Below, one piece after another: positions 42,449-51,359 of a DNA stretch of 64,000 nucleotides. The DNA is from Halotalea alkalilenta (GTDB taxonomy: Bacteria > Pseudomonadota > Gammaproteobacteria > Pseudomonadales > Halomonadaceae). Location of the stretch: positions 4,154,001-4,218,000 of the forward strand of contig NZ_CP015243.1 in assembly GCF_001648175.1 (NCBI RefSeq), given 5' to 3'. The position numbers and the translations under genes are program-made. Under the pieces are notes generated by a model that ran no database searches, was not told the DNA's origin, and saw only the letters and a program-made list of their open reading frames with translations. Each line of letters starts with the position of its first letter. Position 1 is the first letter of the stretch.

Positions 42449-42497
42449 GAACTGCCCCCGAAGGTTGGATCGGGTGTCCAACCTTCGGGGGCAGTTC
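42449..42497. repeat. 49-bp near-perfect palindrome built from IS ends
   Basis: Two perfect 21-bp arms (GAACTGCCCCCGAAGGTTGGA at 42449-42469 and its reverse complement at 42477-42497) flank a 7-nt loop TCGGGTG. Each arm resembles the outer end of the IS3-derived cassette. It is therefore either a minimal element reduced to its two ends or the right end of the cassette plus an inverted copy. As RNA it would be a very stable hairpin, 50 bp beyond the rpoH stop. Confidence 0.75.
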
Positions 42498-42504
42498 ATC
42501 TTGC

Positions 42505-42519
42505 GGCGCCGGGGCTTTT
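42505..42519 (-). terminator. right arm of the slmA/rpoH terminator, split by insertion
   Basis: GGCGCCGGGGCTTTT is the exact partner of the arm at 40651-40665 and lies 26 bp past the rpoH stop. For rpoH the native hairpin is interrupted, but the inserted palindrome at 42449-42497, flanked by partly pairing GCCCCGCCGCAA, may substitute as a stem. Confidence 0.7.
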
Positions 42520-42545
42520 CTTCAGAGCGAGGTTCGAAGGGTGGA

Positions 42546-43418
<873 letters not shown>

Positions 43419-43568
43419 GTTTGGCTGTCTCCTTGCGACTTGGCCGGATGAACTGGCCGAATAAAGAAAAGAGCGTAACCCTGTGACACGTGGATGAAGA
43501 TGACTCAATCGTGGCTGCTCTGGAAACCACCAGCTTGGACCACCGAACCGGTCCTGAGTTCCTCCCGG

Positions 43569-44561
43569 TCAGCGCGGACGGATCTCGGCGAGATGCCGGC
43601 CTACCGCCACCCAGGCGCCAATCAAGCTCAATAGTATACTACACGCGACCATCAGCAGCGAACCGCCGCCTCCGAGCGAGGGCAAAGCGTAGTCGCTGCC
43701 GTAGCTACGCGCCAGCGCACCAATCGGCGCGGAGAGCCAGCCACGACCCAGGGTCAGCAGCAGTACCGCGAGCACGCCACCGCCCAGCCCGAACCAAGCC
43801 CCACTGTAGAGGAATGGCCGGCGCACGAAGGCCCGGGTCGCGCCGATCAGCGTCACTACCTCGATCTCCTTGCGCCGATTCTCCACCGCAAGCCGGATGG
43901 TGTTGCCGACCACCAGCAGCACACCGAAACCGAACAGCACCGCCAGTCCCAGGGTCAAGCGCTGGCCCAGCGCACCCAGCTCACGCAAGCGCTCGAGCCA
44001 AGCGAGGTCGAGACGCGCCTCGTCGACGCCTTCCAGCGTCCCCAAGCGCTCGGCCAGTCGCTCGGCCTCCGCGGGATCACGCTCGAGCGGCGTGACCAAG
44101 AGCGTCGCCGGCAGCGGGTTGGCGTCGAGCAGCGACAGCGTATCGCCCACCCCAAGGGCCTGCTGGAACTCCTGAAGCCCCTGTTCGGCGGTGATCACCT
44201 CGACCTCGGACACGCCTGGCTCGCCCCGCACTCGCTCGGCCAGCCCCATGACCTGCTCGCTGCCGCTACCGGGGGAGAGATAGAGGGTCATTCGCGCGCT
44301 GTCGTCGAAACTATGATCGAGCGCACGCACGCTGCCGAGTCCGAGCCAGAGCATCGCCGGCAGGACCAGGGCGATCGCGATCGCGAGCATGGTGAACAGC
44401 GAGGAGAAAGGCTGGCGCACGAGCCGCCGCCCGCTGTCCACCGCGACCTGACGGTGGTGGCGCAGCCAGGCCTGATAGCGGCTGTCGAGGGATATCCGCT
44501 GGGCGCGCGCGCCCTTGCGCGGGCGCGGCTCGCGCGTGGCCGCCTTTGGCGTACGTTTCAT
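43569..44561 (-). CDS. ftsX: cell division permease-like protein FtsX
   Basis: A 330-residue inner-membrane protein of the divisome that, with FtsE, regulates septal peptidoglycan hydrolases. A basic N-terminal tail of about 45 residues precedes the first membrane span (FTMLAIAIALVLPAMLWLGLG). The extracytoplasmic domain follows, and three more spans close the C-terminus, with the conserved ENRRKEIEVVTLIGATRAFV loop that contacts FtsE. Its start overlaps the ftsE stop by 4 bp. Confidence 0.95.
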   Translation of the reverse strand: MKRTPKAATREPRPRKGARAQRISLDSRYQAWLRHHRQVAVDSGRRLVRQPFSSLFTMLAIAIALVLPAMLWLGLGSVRALDHSFDDSARMTLYLSPGSGSEQVMGLAERVRGEPGVSEVEVITAEQGLQEFQQALGVGDTLSLLDANPLPATLLVTPLERDPAEAERLAERLGTLEGVDEARLDLAWLERLRELGALGQRLTLGLAVLFGFGVLLVVGNTIRLAVENRRKEIEVVTLIGATRAFVRRPFLYSGAWFGLGGGVLAVLLLTLGRGWLSAPIGALARSYGSDYALPSLGGGGSLLMVACSILLSLIGAWVAVGRHLAEIRPR

Positions 44562-45232
44562 GCAGCCTCCTCATCGGCGATCAGGCGGCCTTCGCGCAGC
44601 CGCAGGATACGGTGACGAAGACGAGCGATCAGCGCCAGGTCGTGGCTCGCCAGCAGCACCGTGGTGCCGATCCGATTGAAATCCTCGAAAAGTCGCATGA
44701 TGTCGGCGGAGAGCTGGGGGTCGAGGTTACCGGTCGGCTCGTCGGCGAGCAGCAGCGCGGGCTTGTTGACCACCGCCCTGGCGATGCCGACACGCTGCTG
44801 CTCGCCGCCGGAAAGCTCGATCGGCAGCGCCCGCTCGCGATGCAGCAGGCCCACCTTGTCGAGCGCCGCGCGCACCCGGCGCGCGGCATCCAAAGGAGGC
44901 ACCCCCTGGATCAGCAGCGGCAGAGCGACGTTGTCGAACACACTGCGATCGAACAACAGCTGGTGGTCCTGGAATACCACGCCGATCTGGCGTCGATAGA
45001 ACGGCACCTGCCCGGCGCTGAGCGAGGCCAGGTCGCGCCCAGCGACCAGCACCCGCCCCCGGCTCGGTCGCTCGAGGCAGGTGAGCAGCTTGAGGACCGA
45101 ACTCTTGCCCGCCCCTGAGTGGCCGGTGAGGAACACCATCTCGCCGCGCTCGATCGAGAAATTGAGATCGGCGATCGCCTCGAAGCGTCCGCCATAGCGC
45201 TTGCCCACGTGCTCGAAGGTGATCATCGCCAT
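44558..45232 (-). CDS. ftsE: cell division ATP-binding protein FtsE
   Basis: A 224-residue ABC-type ATPase, partner of FtsX at the septum. Motifs are Walker A GHSGAGKSS, the signature LSGGEQQRVGIARAVV, Walker B LLLADEPTGNLDP and the switch His in LLASHDLAL. The start MAMITFEHVGKRYGG is family-typical. It lies 3 bp after the restored stop of ftsY and overlaps ftsX, the conserved ftsYEX operon. Confidence 0.96.
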   Translation of the reverse strand: MAMITFEHVGKRYGGRFEAIADLNFSIERGEMVFLTGHSGAGKSSVLKLLTCLERPSRGRVLVAGRDLASLSAGQVPFYRRQIGVVFQDHQLLFDRSVFDNVALPLLIQGVPPLDAARRVRAALDKVGLLHRERALPIELSGGEQQRVGIARAVVNKPALLLADEPTGNLDPQLSADIMRLFEDFNRIGTTVLLASHDLALIARLRHRILRLREGRLIADEEAA

Positions 45233-45235
45233 CGG

Positions 45236-46542
45236 CTAGCTGCTCCGCTGATCGAACAGGGCATCGACGAACGGCTTGGCCTCGAATGGACGCAGGTCGT
45301 CGAGGGTTTCCCCGACGCCGATGAAACGAATCGGGATCTCGAGCTGCTTGGCCAAGGCGAAGATCACCCCCCCTTCGCCGTGCCATCGAGCTTGGTAAGC
45401 GCAATGCCGGTGATCGGCACCGCGTCTCCAAAGGTCTGCGCCTGGCTGATCGCGTTCTGACCGGTGCCGGCGTCGACCACCAGCAGCACCTCATGGGGCG
45501 CCTCGGCGTCCAGCTTGGCCATCACCCGGCGGACCTTCTTCAGCTCTTCCATCAGGTGGCTCTTGTTGTGCAGCCGCCCCGCGGTATCGGCGATGAGGAT
45601 GTCGGTGCCGCGCGAACGCGCCGCCGACAAAGCATCGAAAATCACCGAGGCGCTGTCCGCACCGGTATGCTGGGCGATCACCGGCACCTTGTTGCGCTCG
45701 CCCCAGACCTGGAGCTGCTCGACCGCGGCGGCACGGAAGGTATCCCCCGCCGCGAGCATCACCGAGCGCCCCTCGCGCTGGAAGCGCCGGGCGAGCTTGC
45801 CGATGGTAGTGGTCTTGCCGACGCCGTTGACCCCGACCACCAGGATCACGAACGGCCCCTGGCCCTTCGGCGGCAGGGGCATCGGCCGCTCCACCGGGAG
45901 CAGCATGGCGGCGAGCTCCTCCTGCAGGGCGCGATAGAGCGCCTGGGCGCTGGAAAGCTCGCGCCGGGACACTCGCTCGGTCAGCCGGTCGATGATCACC
46001 GTAGTCGCCTCGACCCCGACGTCCGCCATCAGCAGTTGGGTCTCGAGATCCTCGATCAGCTCATCGTCAATCTCTTTCTCACCGAGAAACAGAGTAGCGA
46101 TGCCGCCGGTCAGGTTGCTGCGGGTCTTGCTCAAACCCTGGCGGATCCGCGAGAACCAGCCGCGGGATTCATCCGGCTCGACCGGCTCGGCGTCCAGCGC
46201 CTCTTGCGGCGGCGCGGCGAGCACCTCGCGGCCGGCGATCAAGGGGGGCTCATCGCTCGCTGGCGTCTCGCTCACCTGCCCGTCCGGCGCACCATCGCGC
46301 TGAGGAGGCGGCTCGGGAGCGGTGGCTTCCTCCGTACGCGGCGCAGCGGCGGGCAGCGGCGAGGGTTCGCCCTCGGCAAGATCATCGCGCTGTGTCGACT
46401 CAGGCTCGGCAAGGGGCGGGATTTCGGCCGACGGCAACCCCTCGCCTTCTCTCGGCTCGGCGATCTGCGGCGATTGGGAAGGCTCCGACTGCTGCGGGGA
46501 GCGCTCGTCTTGCTGCTTCTTGCGTTTGAAAAAACCGAACAT
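45236..46542 (-). CDS. ftsY: signal recognition particle receptor FtsY, frame interrupted at a G run
   Basis: FtsY is the membrane receptor that docks ribosome-SRP complexes. From MFGFFKRKKQ at 46542 the protein has an acidic A domain (about 130 residues), an N domain, and the GTPase domain with G1 GVNGVGKTTT (residues 237-246), DTFRAAAVEQL, DTAGRLHNKSHLMEE and TKLDGTAKGG. Right after AKGG a run of seven G (45367-45373) is followed by TGA, ending the frame at residue 392 (45364). With eight G the frame would continue GVIFALAKQLEIPIRFIGVG and PFEAKPFVDALF to a stop at 45236, giving about 435 residues. Because ftsY is essential in E. coli, a sequencing or assembly indel is the simplest explanation; slippage or a real mutation remain possible. 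Confidence 0.92.
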
Positions 46543-46700
46543 GGGAAATCATCATGCCTGTAAAGGAGATGGGCCGAATCACCGCTCGGTGACCCAGTGA
46601 CGCTGCGCCTCGGCGGGCATGCCGCAGGCGAAAATGGTCGCGCCCTAAACGTTTCGGCATCCTATCACTTGCGACCCTGACCCGGGTACAATCGCGCGCC

Positions 46701-47303
46701 ATGAGCCCAAAACGCCCGCCCTCCCACCCCCGCACTCGGCCCGCAGGACGGGTACGCCTGATCGGCGGCCGCCTCAAACGCAGCGTGATCGAAGTGCTCG
46801 ACAGCCCCGGCCTTCGACCGACGCCAGACCGGGTCCGCGAGACCTTGTTCAACTGGCTTGCCTTCGAACTCGCCGGGGTCCGCGTGCTCGATCCATTCGC
46901 CGGCAGCGGCGCGCTCGGTTTCGAGGCGATCTCGCGCGGTGCCGCGAAGGCGCTGATGATCGAGCGCGATCGCCGGGTCGCAGGGCTGCTGCGTGACAAT
47001 GCCCGCCGCCTCGGCATCGGGGAGCAGATCGAGGTACGCGAGGCGGATGCGCTCGTCCAGCTCGCCCGGACGCCGGATGAACCATACGACCTGGTCTTCC
47101 TCGACCCGCCATTCCACCAGGGACTGGCGGCCGCAGCCGCGGCGCTGCTCGAACGGCATGGCTGGCTCACCGAGCGGGCGCTGATCTATCTCGAATGTGA
47201 ATCGAGCCTGGCGACGCCGGTACCGGCAAATTGGCAGGCGCTGCGCGACACCCGCGCGGGCGAGACACAAGCCCGGCTCTATCGTCGTGCGCCGACGGGC
47301 TGA
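46701..47303 (+). CDS. rsmD: 16S rRNA (guanine966-N2)-methyltransferase
   Basis: A 200-residue methyltransferase that modifies G966 of 16S rRNA in the small subunit. Family signatures are VRLIGGRLKRSVIEV, RPTPDRVRETLFNWL, the SAM loop LDPFAGSGALGFEAISRGA and the catalytic DLVFLDPPF. Full length. It diverges from ftsY across about 160 bp, matching the E. coli rsmD-ftsY arrangement. Confidence 0.95.
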   Translation: MSPKRPPSHPRTRPAGRVRLIGGRLKRSVIEVLDSPGLRPTPDRVRETLFNWLAFELAGVRVLDPFAGSGALGFEAISRGAAKALMIERDRRVAGLLRDNARRLGIGEQIEVREADALVQLARTPDEPYDLVFLDPPFHQGLAAAAAALLERHGWLTERALIYLECESSLATPVPANWQALRDTRAGETQARLYRRAPTG

Positions 47304-47424
47304 TCGGCGCTTGCTGACCTGCCCGCCCTTCGGGCATGCTGGCGCGACGCGGCGATCCAGCCAAACTCACGACCGAACCAACCGCAGCAATTATCCGTAG
47401 TAAATGCCAGGAGGCACGCCCAAG

Positions 47425-47691
47425 ATGAGCACCGAACTCTTCGACCAGCTCGAACAGAAGGTCAGCAATGCACTCGATACCATCGAGATGCTGCGCATGG
47501 AGGTAGAGGAGCTCCGCGAAGAGAATCAGCGGCTTCTCAACGAGCGCCAGCAGGGCGAATCACGCCTCAACGATATTCTCGCGCGCTTCAACCAGATCGA
47601 GCAGCAGAACTCGAACGCTCCCCAGGATCCTGCCCAGGGCTTCCAGCCCAACCAGGAAGCGACGCAGCCGAGCGAGCAGCAGCACTACTGA
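47425..47691 (+). CDS. zapB: ZapB-like cell division coiled-coil protein
   Basis: An 88-residue protein whose first 60 residues form a continuous coiled coil (FDQLEQKVSNALDTIEMLRM, EVEELREENQRLLNER). The start resembles E. coli ZapB (LEVFEKLESKVQQAIDTI), a Z-ring stabiliser. The tail is a flexible Gln- and Asn-rich stretch. The ATG at 47425 follows AGGAGG with 10-nt spacing and was chosen over an upstream in-frame codon. Coiled coils are easily confused, so the name is likely but not certain. Confidence 0.72.
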   Translation: MSTELFDQLEQKVSNALDTIEMLRMEVEELREENQRLLNERQQGESRLNDILARFNQIEQQNSNAPQDPAQGFQPNQEATQPSEQQHY

Positions 47692-47728
47692 GCGCCATTC
47701 GGGGGCGCGCCACATCATCGCGCCCCCG

Positions 47729-48199
47729 CTACAGCGGCGCTCGACCCACCGCGGTTCCCCTCGACATCAAAAGCGCATCCTCGCGCCCGCTGCCCGCATC
47801 GGGGTAATAGCCGCGGCGCACTCCGTCCTCTGCGTAGCCGGCACGCCGATAGAGCGCGATCGCGCCTTGGTTCGACACCCGCACTTCGAGCAAGATCCGC
47901 TCCTTGCCCAGCGCACCGGCCCGAGACGCGCAGTGCTCGAGCAGCGCCAGCGCGATACCACGCCTGCGCCAGTCGGGAGATACGCCGATGATCTCGAGCT
48001 CGACGTCGAATAGCCCAACCCCTAGCACACAGTAGCCACGAACCACCCGCTGCTCACGATCGCGCCAGCCCCACACCTCGCGCGCGGGGTCCTCGAGCGC
48101 GGCCGCAAGCAGCGAGCGCGACCAGGGGGAGCCAGCGCTGGCGACTCGCTCGAGCGTATCGAGCTGCGCCAGCGCATCGACCTCGAGACGCTCGATCAT
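47729..48199 (-). CDS. rimI: ribosomal protein S18-alanine N-acetyltransferase (GNAT)
   Basis: A 156-residue GNAT acetyltransferase. The acetyl-CoA loop is IGVSPDWRRRGIALALLEH and the following strand LLEVRVSNQGAIALYRRAGY is the RimI hallmark. E. coli RimI acetylates the N-terminal Ala of S18. It lies 3 bp downstream of a holD-like gene, the same order as holD-rimI in E. coli, which supports the specific name. Confidence 0.88.
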   Translation of the reverse strand: MIERLEVDALAQLDTLERVASAGSPWSRSLLAAALEDPAREVWGWRDREQRVVRGYCVLGVGLFDVELEIIGVSPDWRRRGIALALLEHCASRAGALGKERILLEVRVSNQGAIALYRRAGYAEDGVRRGYYPDAGSGREDALLMSRGTAVGRAPL

Positions 48200-48202
48200 C
48201 GT

Positions 48203-49033
48203 TCATCCATTCGCGAGAACGTCACGCAAGCGCGCCAGCGCAGGCCACAGACGCCGCTTCGCCTCGGCGCTCTCGAGCAGCGTCGCGAGACCAGGCGCAG
48301 CCAGCGCGGGCAGTTCCAGCAGCTCGCTTCGAACATCGTCGATGGCGAGCACCTCGCGCAGCCGCGAAGCGTCGTCTCCATCATCGGCGAACAGCAGCAG
48401 CCATTCGGGCGATGCGTTCGCGCCGATGCGCCCCTGGAGGAAAGCGCGCAGCCCTTCGCGCGCCTCGAGCAGCGGCTCCTCCACGCTCAGCCCTTCGATC
48501 ATCGGCCAGTGGAACTCGACCAGCTCGCCCAACTGGCGCTGATTCGCCCCGACCGCTGAGAACAGCGCATCGAGCAGGCTGAGCTGTCGTGGATCGGGTC
48601 GGTCTCCGACGCTCATCACCAACCAGCGCCGCTCGACCACGATGGCGGTAAAGGAGAACCGCAGCGGCGCCTGGGACACCGCCGCGGGTGCCGGCGCTTC
48701 CGTGGCTGCTGCGGGCGCTGGCGTCGTCTCGGCCTGCTCCTCGCCGAGCAGCGCGCGCGCGCTGGCGGGCGGGGGCGCAGGCGTGACGGCAGAGACATCC
48801 GCCATGGCGGTGTCTTCACTGCGAGACCGCTCGACCGACTCGGACTCGCGCAGCAGCGCCTGCAGCCGAGTGGCAGGCGCCACTCCCTGCTCTTCGGCTG
48901 ACTCCAGCGGCCATTCGCAGGCGTCGATGGGTCGTGCGTTGGGCAACTGATAGCGCGCGGTCCAAAGCGTCAGCCCCATCGCCTCGAGATACTGCAACTG
49001 GTGATGGGGCGCGGCCGCGCTGGGGCATGACAT
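48203..49033 (-). CDS. holD: HolD-like DNA polymerase III psi subunit (putative)
   Basis: A 276-residue protein with two conserved-looking parts. Near the N-terminus HHQLQYLEAMGLTLWTARYQ resembles the clamp-loader-binding start of HolD (LQQLGITQWSLR). The C-terminal half (VVERRWLVMSVGDRPDP, LELPALAAPGLATLLESAEA, KRRLWPALARL) resembles the HolD body and tail. Between them lies an Ala/Pro-rich linker of about 100 residues, so it is twice the E. coli length. Its place directly before rimI matches E. coli. I assign it by position and weak similarity; the start at 49033 follows an AGGA site. Confidence 0.6.
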   Translation of the reverse strand: MSCPSAAAPHHQLQYLEAMGLTLWTARYQLPNARPIDACEWPLESAEEQGVAPATRLQALLRESESVERSRSEDTAMADVSAVTPAPPPASARALLGEEQAETTPAPAAATEAPAPAAVSQAPLRFSFTAIVVERRWLVMSVGDRPDPRQLSLLDALFSAVGANQRQLGELVEFHWPMIEGLSVEEPLLEAREGLRAFLQGRIGANASPEWLLLFADDGDDASRLREVLAIDDVRSELLELPALAAPGLATLLESAEAKRRLWPALARLRDVLANG

Positions 49034-49079
49034 GGGCGAATTCCTAGGCGTACGCGGGAGGGCTTGTGGCACTGCGGTA

Positions 49080-49394
49080 TCAGGCAATGCGCCCACCGCC
49101 GCGGCAGTCGGGCGAAGCGGGAATCTCACCGTGCCGGCGCTCCCACTCGCGAGGCGTATAGAGGTGCAGTGCGAGCGCATGGATGGGCCCTGCGAGCTCC
49201 TCGTCGAGCAGACCATAGATCCGCTGGTGGCGCTTCACCGGCATCAAGCCTTCGAACGCCTCGCTGACCAAGGTGACTTTGAAGTGGGTCTCGGAATCAG
49301 GTGGGACGTGGTGGAGATGACTTTCGTTCTCGACCTGCAAAAACCGCGGCGAAAGCTGACCGAGCTTGGCTTCGATGCGTTGTTGAACGTTCAT
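49080..49394 (-). CDS. BolA family protein
   Basis: A 104-residue BolA-fold protein. Visible features are MNVQQRIEAKLGQLSPRFLQV, the ENESHLHHVPPDSETHFKV segment with the conserved His residues and the VKRHQRIYGLLDEEL helix. BolA proteins pair with monothiol glutaredoxins and can bind Fe-S clusters or DNA. The ATG at 49394 begins the domain. It lies 46 bp upstream of the holD-like gene on the same strand. Confidence 0.9.
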   Translation of the reverse strand: MNVQQRIEAKLGQLSPRFLQVENESHLHHVPPDSETHFKVTLVSEAFEGLMPVKRHQRIYGLLDEELAGPIHALALHLYTPREWERRHGEIPASPDCRGGGRIA

Positions 49395-49476
49395 GGATTC
49401 TCCGGATCGAGCGAATGTCAGCGGATGCGCCGATGGTGGAGGCGCGGCTAGCGGCATTGCGCGCGGGATTCAGCGA

Positions 49477-50892
49477 TCAGCCTCGCAGGAGCACGCGCAG
49501 AGCGGCCATTCGCAAAAGGCTCACGACCAGCGCCACTGCCGCGAACAGCGAGGCGACCCACAGCGCCAACCCCACCGGCAGCGTCGCGGCATGGCTTGAG
49601 AAGATTATTCCAGAAAGCGCCAGGGCGACCAAGGCGGCCCCTACGCTTTGCGCAAAGGTGCGCACCGTGGCGAGAACGCCCGATGCCCGGTTGCTCAGCG
49701 CCAGCGGCAGGCTGGCCATCATCTCCCGATTGTTCGGCGCCTGATAGGCGCCGAACCCCAGTCCGCAGAGCGCCGAGCGCCATAGCACGTCGACCACTTG
49801 AGGCGCGGGCTCGGCGGCGAGTAGCGCCAGCGACAGCACCCCCGCGCAGAAGAGCAAAAGCCCACAGGTCGCCACCCTGGGCGCGGGCACCCGATCGGCC
49901 AGTCGCCCGGCCAGAGGCGCGGCGATCATGATCGCCAGCGGCCAGGGGGTGAATAGCAGTCCGGACACCAGCGGCGAGAATCCTTGCGCGTTCTGGAACA
50001 AGAAGGGTAGCGCAACGAAAGCCATGGTCTGGGCGACGAAGCTGAAGAACGAGGTCAGCGCCGCCAGCGAGAAACGCGGCTCACGGAACATCGACAGCGG
50101 CAGCAGTGGGTGAGACGTGCGCCGCTGGCGCTGCAGGAAGGCCAGCGCCGCGACCGCGCTGAGAGCAAGCCAGAGCAGCGCGCTGCTCCACCCATCGTCG
50201 GCACGCAGGCGATCGACGCCGATCACACAGGGGCCGAGTGCCAGCGCCGACAGCATCGCGCCGAGCAGGTCGAAGGGGCGGCCGTTGCCGCTCTCGCGTG
50301 GCAGGAAGCGAGCGGCGATCACCAGCGCCGCCAGCCCGACCGGCAGATTGATGTAGAAAAGCCACCGCCAGTCGGCGATCGTCAGCAAAAGTCCACCGAG
50401 GGTCGGTCCAGCGGCCAGCGCCGTGGCGACGCTCATCGCGACCATGCCGATCGCGGCTCCGAGCAGCCGGGAGGGGAAGATACGTCGATTGAGCGAGGGG
50501 CCGATGCTCATTACCGCCGCAGCCCCGAGCCCCTGCACCGCGCGCCAGAACACCAGGGTCTCGAAAGAATCCGACAGCGCACAGCCCAGCGAGGAGACCA
50601 CGAACAGCGAGAGGCCGCCGAGATAGAGCCGGTATCGACCGATCCGGTCACCGAGCGCGGCGCAGGAGAGAATCACCGCGGCCGCGACCAGCTGGTAGAT
50701 GTTGCTGATCCATACCGCCGATGCGGAGTCGATCGACAGCGAGTGCGCCATCGTTGGCAGCGCCACGCTGACCATGGTGGTGTCGAGCACCACCATCAGC
50801 GTCGCCAGCAGTACCGACACCATCGCCGGCAGGCGATGCGCGGGCGGCAGCCCATCATCTCCCGGCCGGGAGGAGAACAGGCCGTCCTTCAT
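49477..50892 (-). CDS. MFS transporter, DHA2 (EmrB/QacA) type efflux protein
   Basis: A 471-residue inner-membrane transporter with about 14 hydrophobic spans. Motif D1-like VVLDTTMVSVALPTMAHSL in span 1, motif A GDRIGRYRLYLGG between spans 2 and 3, and motif C-like ALAAGPTLGGLLL in span 5 identify the proton-driven drug:H+ antiporter-2 group. There is no adjacent membrane fusion protein and no regulator, so the substrate is open. A short gap of about 50 bp separates it from the small acidic gene upstream. Confidence 0.88.
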   Translation of the reverse strand: MKDGLFSSRPGDDGLPPAHRLPAMVSVLLATLMVVLDTTMVSVALPTMAHSLSIDSASAVWISNIYQLVAAAVILSCAALGDRIGRYRLYLGGLSLFVVSSLGCALSDSFETLVFWRAVQGLGAAAVMSIGPSLNRRIFPSRLLGAAIGMVAMSVATALAAGPTLGGLLLTIADWRWLFYINLPVGLAALVIAARFLPRESGNGRPFDLLGAMLSALALGPCVIGVDRLRADDGWSSALLWLALSAVAALAFLQRQRRTSHPLLPLSMFREPRFSLAALTSFFSFVAQTMAFVALPFLFQNAQGFSPLVSGLLFTPWPLAIMIAAPLAGRLADRVPAPRVATCGLLLFCAGVLSLALLAAEPAPQVVDVLWRSALCGLGFGAYQAPNNREMMASLPLALSNRASGVLATVRTFAQSVGAALVALALSGIIFSSHAATLPVGLALWVASLFAAVALVVSLLRMAALRVLLRG

Positions 50893-50939
50893 CTATGCTG
50901 CGCGGCGATGCAGCACCACATCGCGCGCGGCGTCTCGAA

Positions 50940-51308
50940 TCACGCCTCGTCCTCGTCGAGGGGCTGAGCGTCGAGCACCTCGTCATCCTCGAGATCGAGC
51001 GCTAGATAGCTGTGCTCGACGCGCAGGAAGCGTTCGAACAGCGCCCAATCGAGTGTCTCGGGCCACAGCCGGGAATCCTCCTCCCAGGCGCGCAGCTCGC
51101 TCTCGAGGATGTCGAGATAGCGCTCGCGGACATAGGCCAGAAGCGCTTCCTCGGTATCCATCTCACCGATCAGGTAGACGGTACTCTCGCGCTCGACATC
51201 CGCCAGGTTCAGATCATCCTCTCCCTCGGTCGCTTCCAGCAGGTTGATCCAGTCGACGAAGGCCTGGGTCGGCTTGACGCTCAGCGCCGAACGATTGACC
51301 AATCTCAT
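50940..51308 (-). CDS. conserved small acidic protein of unknown function
   Basis: A 122-residue acidic protein, with MRLVNRSALSVKPTQAFVDW at the start, a predicted mixed helix and strand core, and a strongly acidic tail (DLEDDEVLDAQPLDEDEA). I do not recognise a named family, but the start resembles uncharacterised proteins I recall near lysS in gammaproteobacteria. It lies 51 bp downstream of lysS on the same strand and may be co-transcribed with it. There is no signal peptide and no membrane segment. An in-frame ATG five codons upstream is possible. Confidence 0.65.
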   Translation of the reverse strand: MRLVNRSALSVKPTQAFVDWINLLEATEGEDDLNLADVERESTVYLIGEMDTEEALLAYVRERYLDILESELRAWEEDSRLWPETLDWALFERFLRVEHSYLALDLEDDEVLDAQPLDEDEA

Positions 51309-51359
51309 CTTGAAACTCCTCACCTGGGAGGTGGACGTTGGCGATATGCCGCCGGGACT

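Larger units (their letters stand above)
40668..42499. mobile_element. IS3-derived cassette carrying cupin and araC genes
   Basis: A 1.83-kb insertion between slmA and rpoH. Its left end TGAACTGCCCCCC and right end (read outward) TGAACTGCCCCCG are IS3-family-like inverted ends, and CTT flanks both sides (40665-40667 and 42500-42502) as a probable 3-bp target duplication. Inside are the 3' remnant of an OrfB transposase next to the left end, a cupin gene and an AraC regulator. No complete transposase remains, so it would need a helper to move. The boundaries rest on the restored terminator hairpin and end similarity. Confidence 0.65.
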
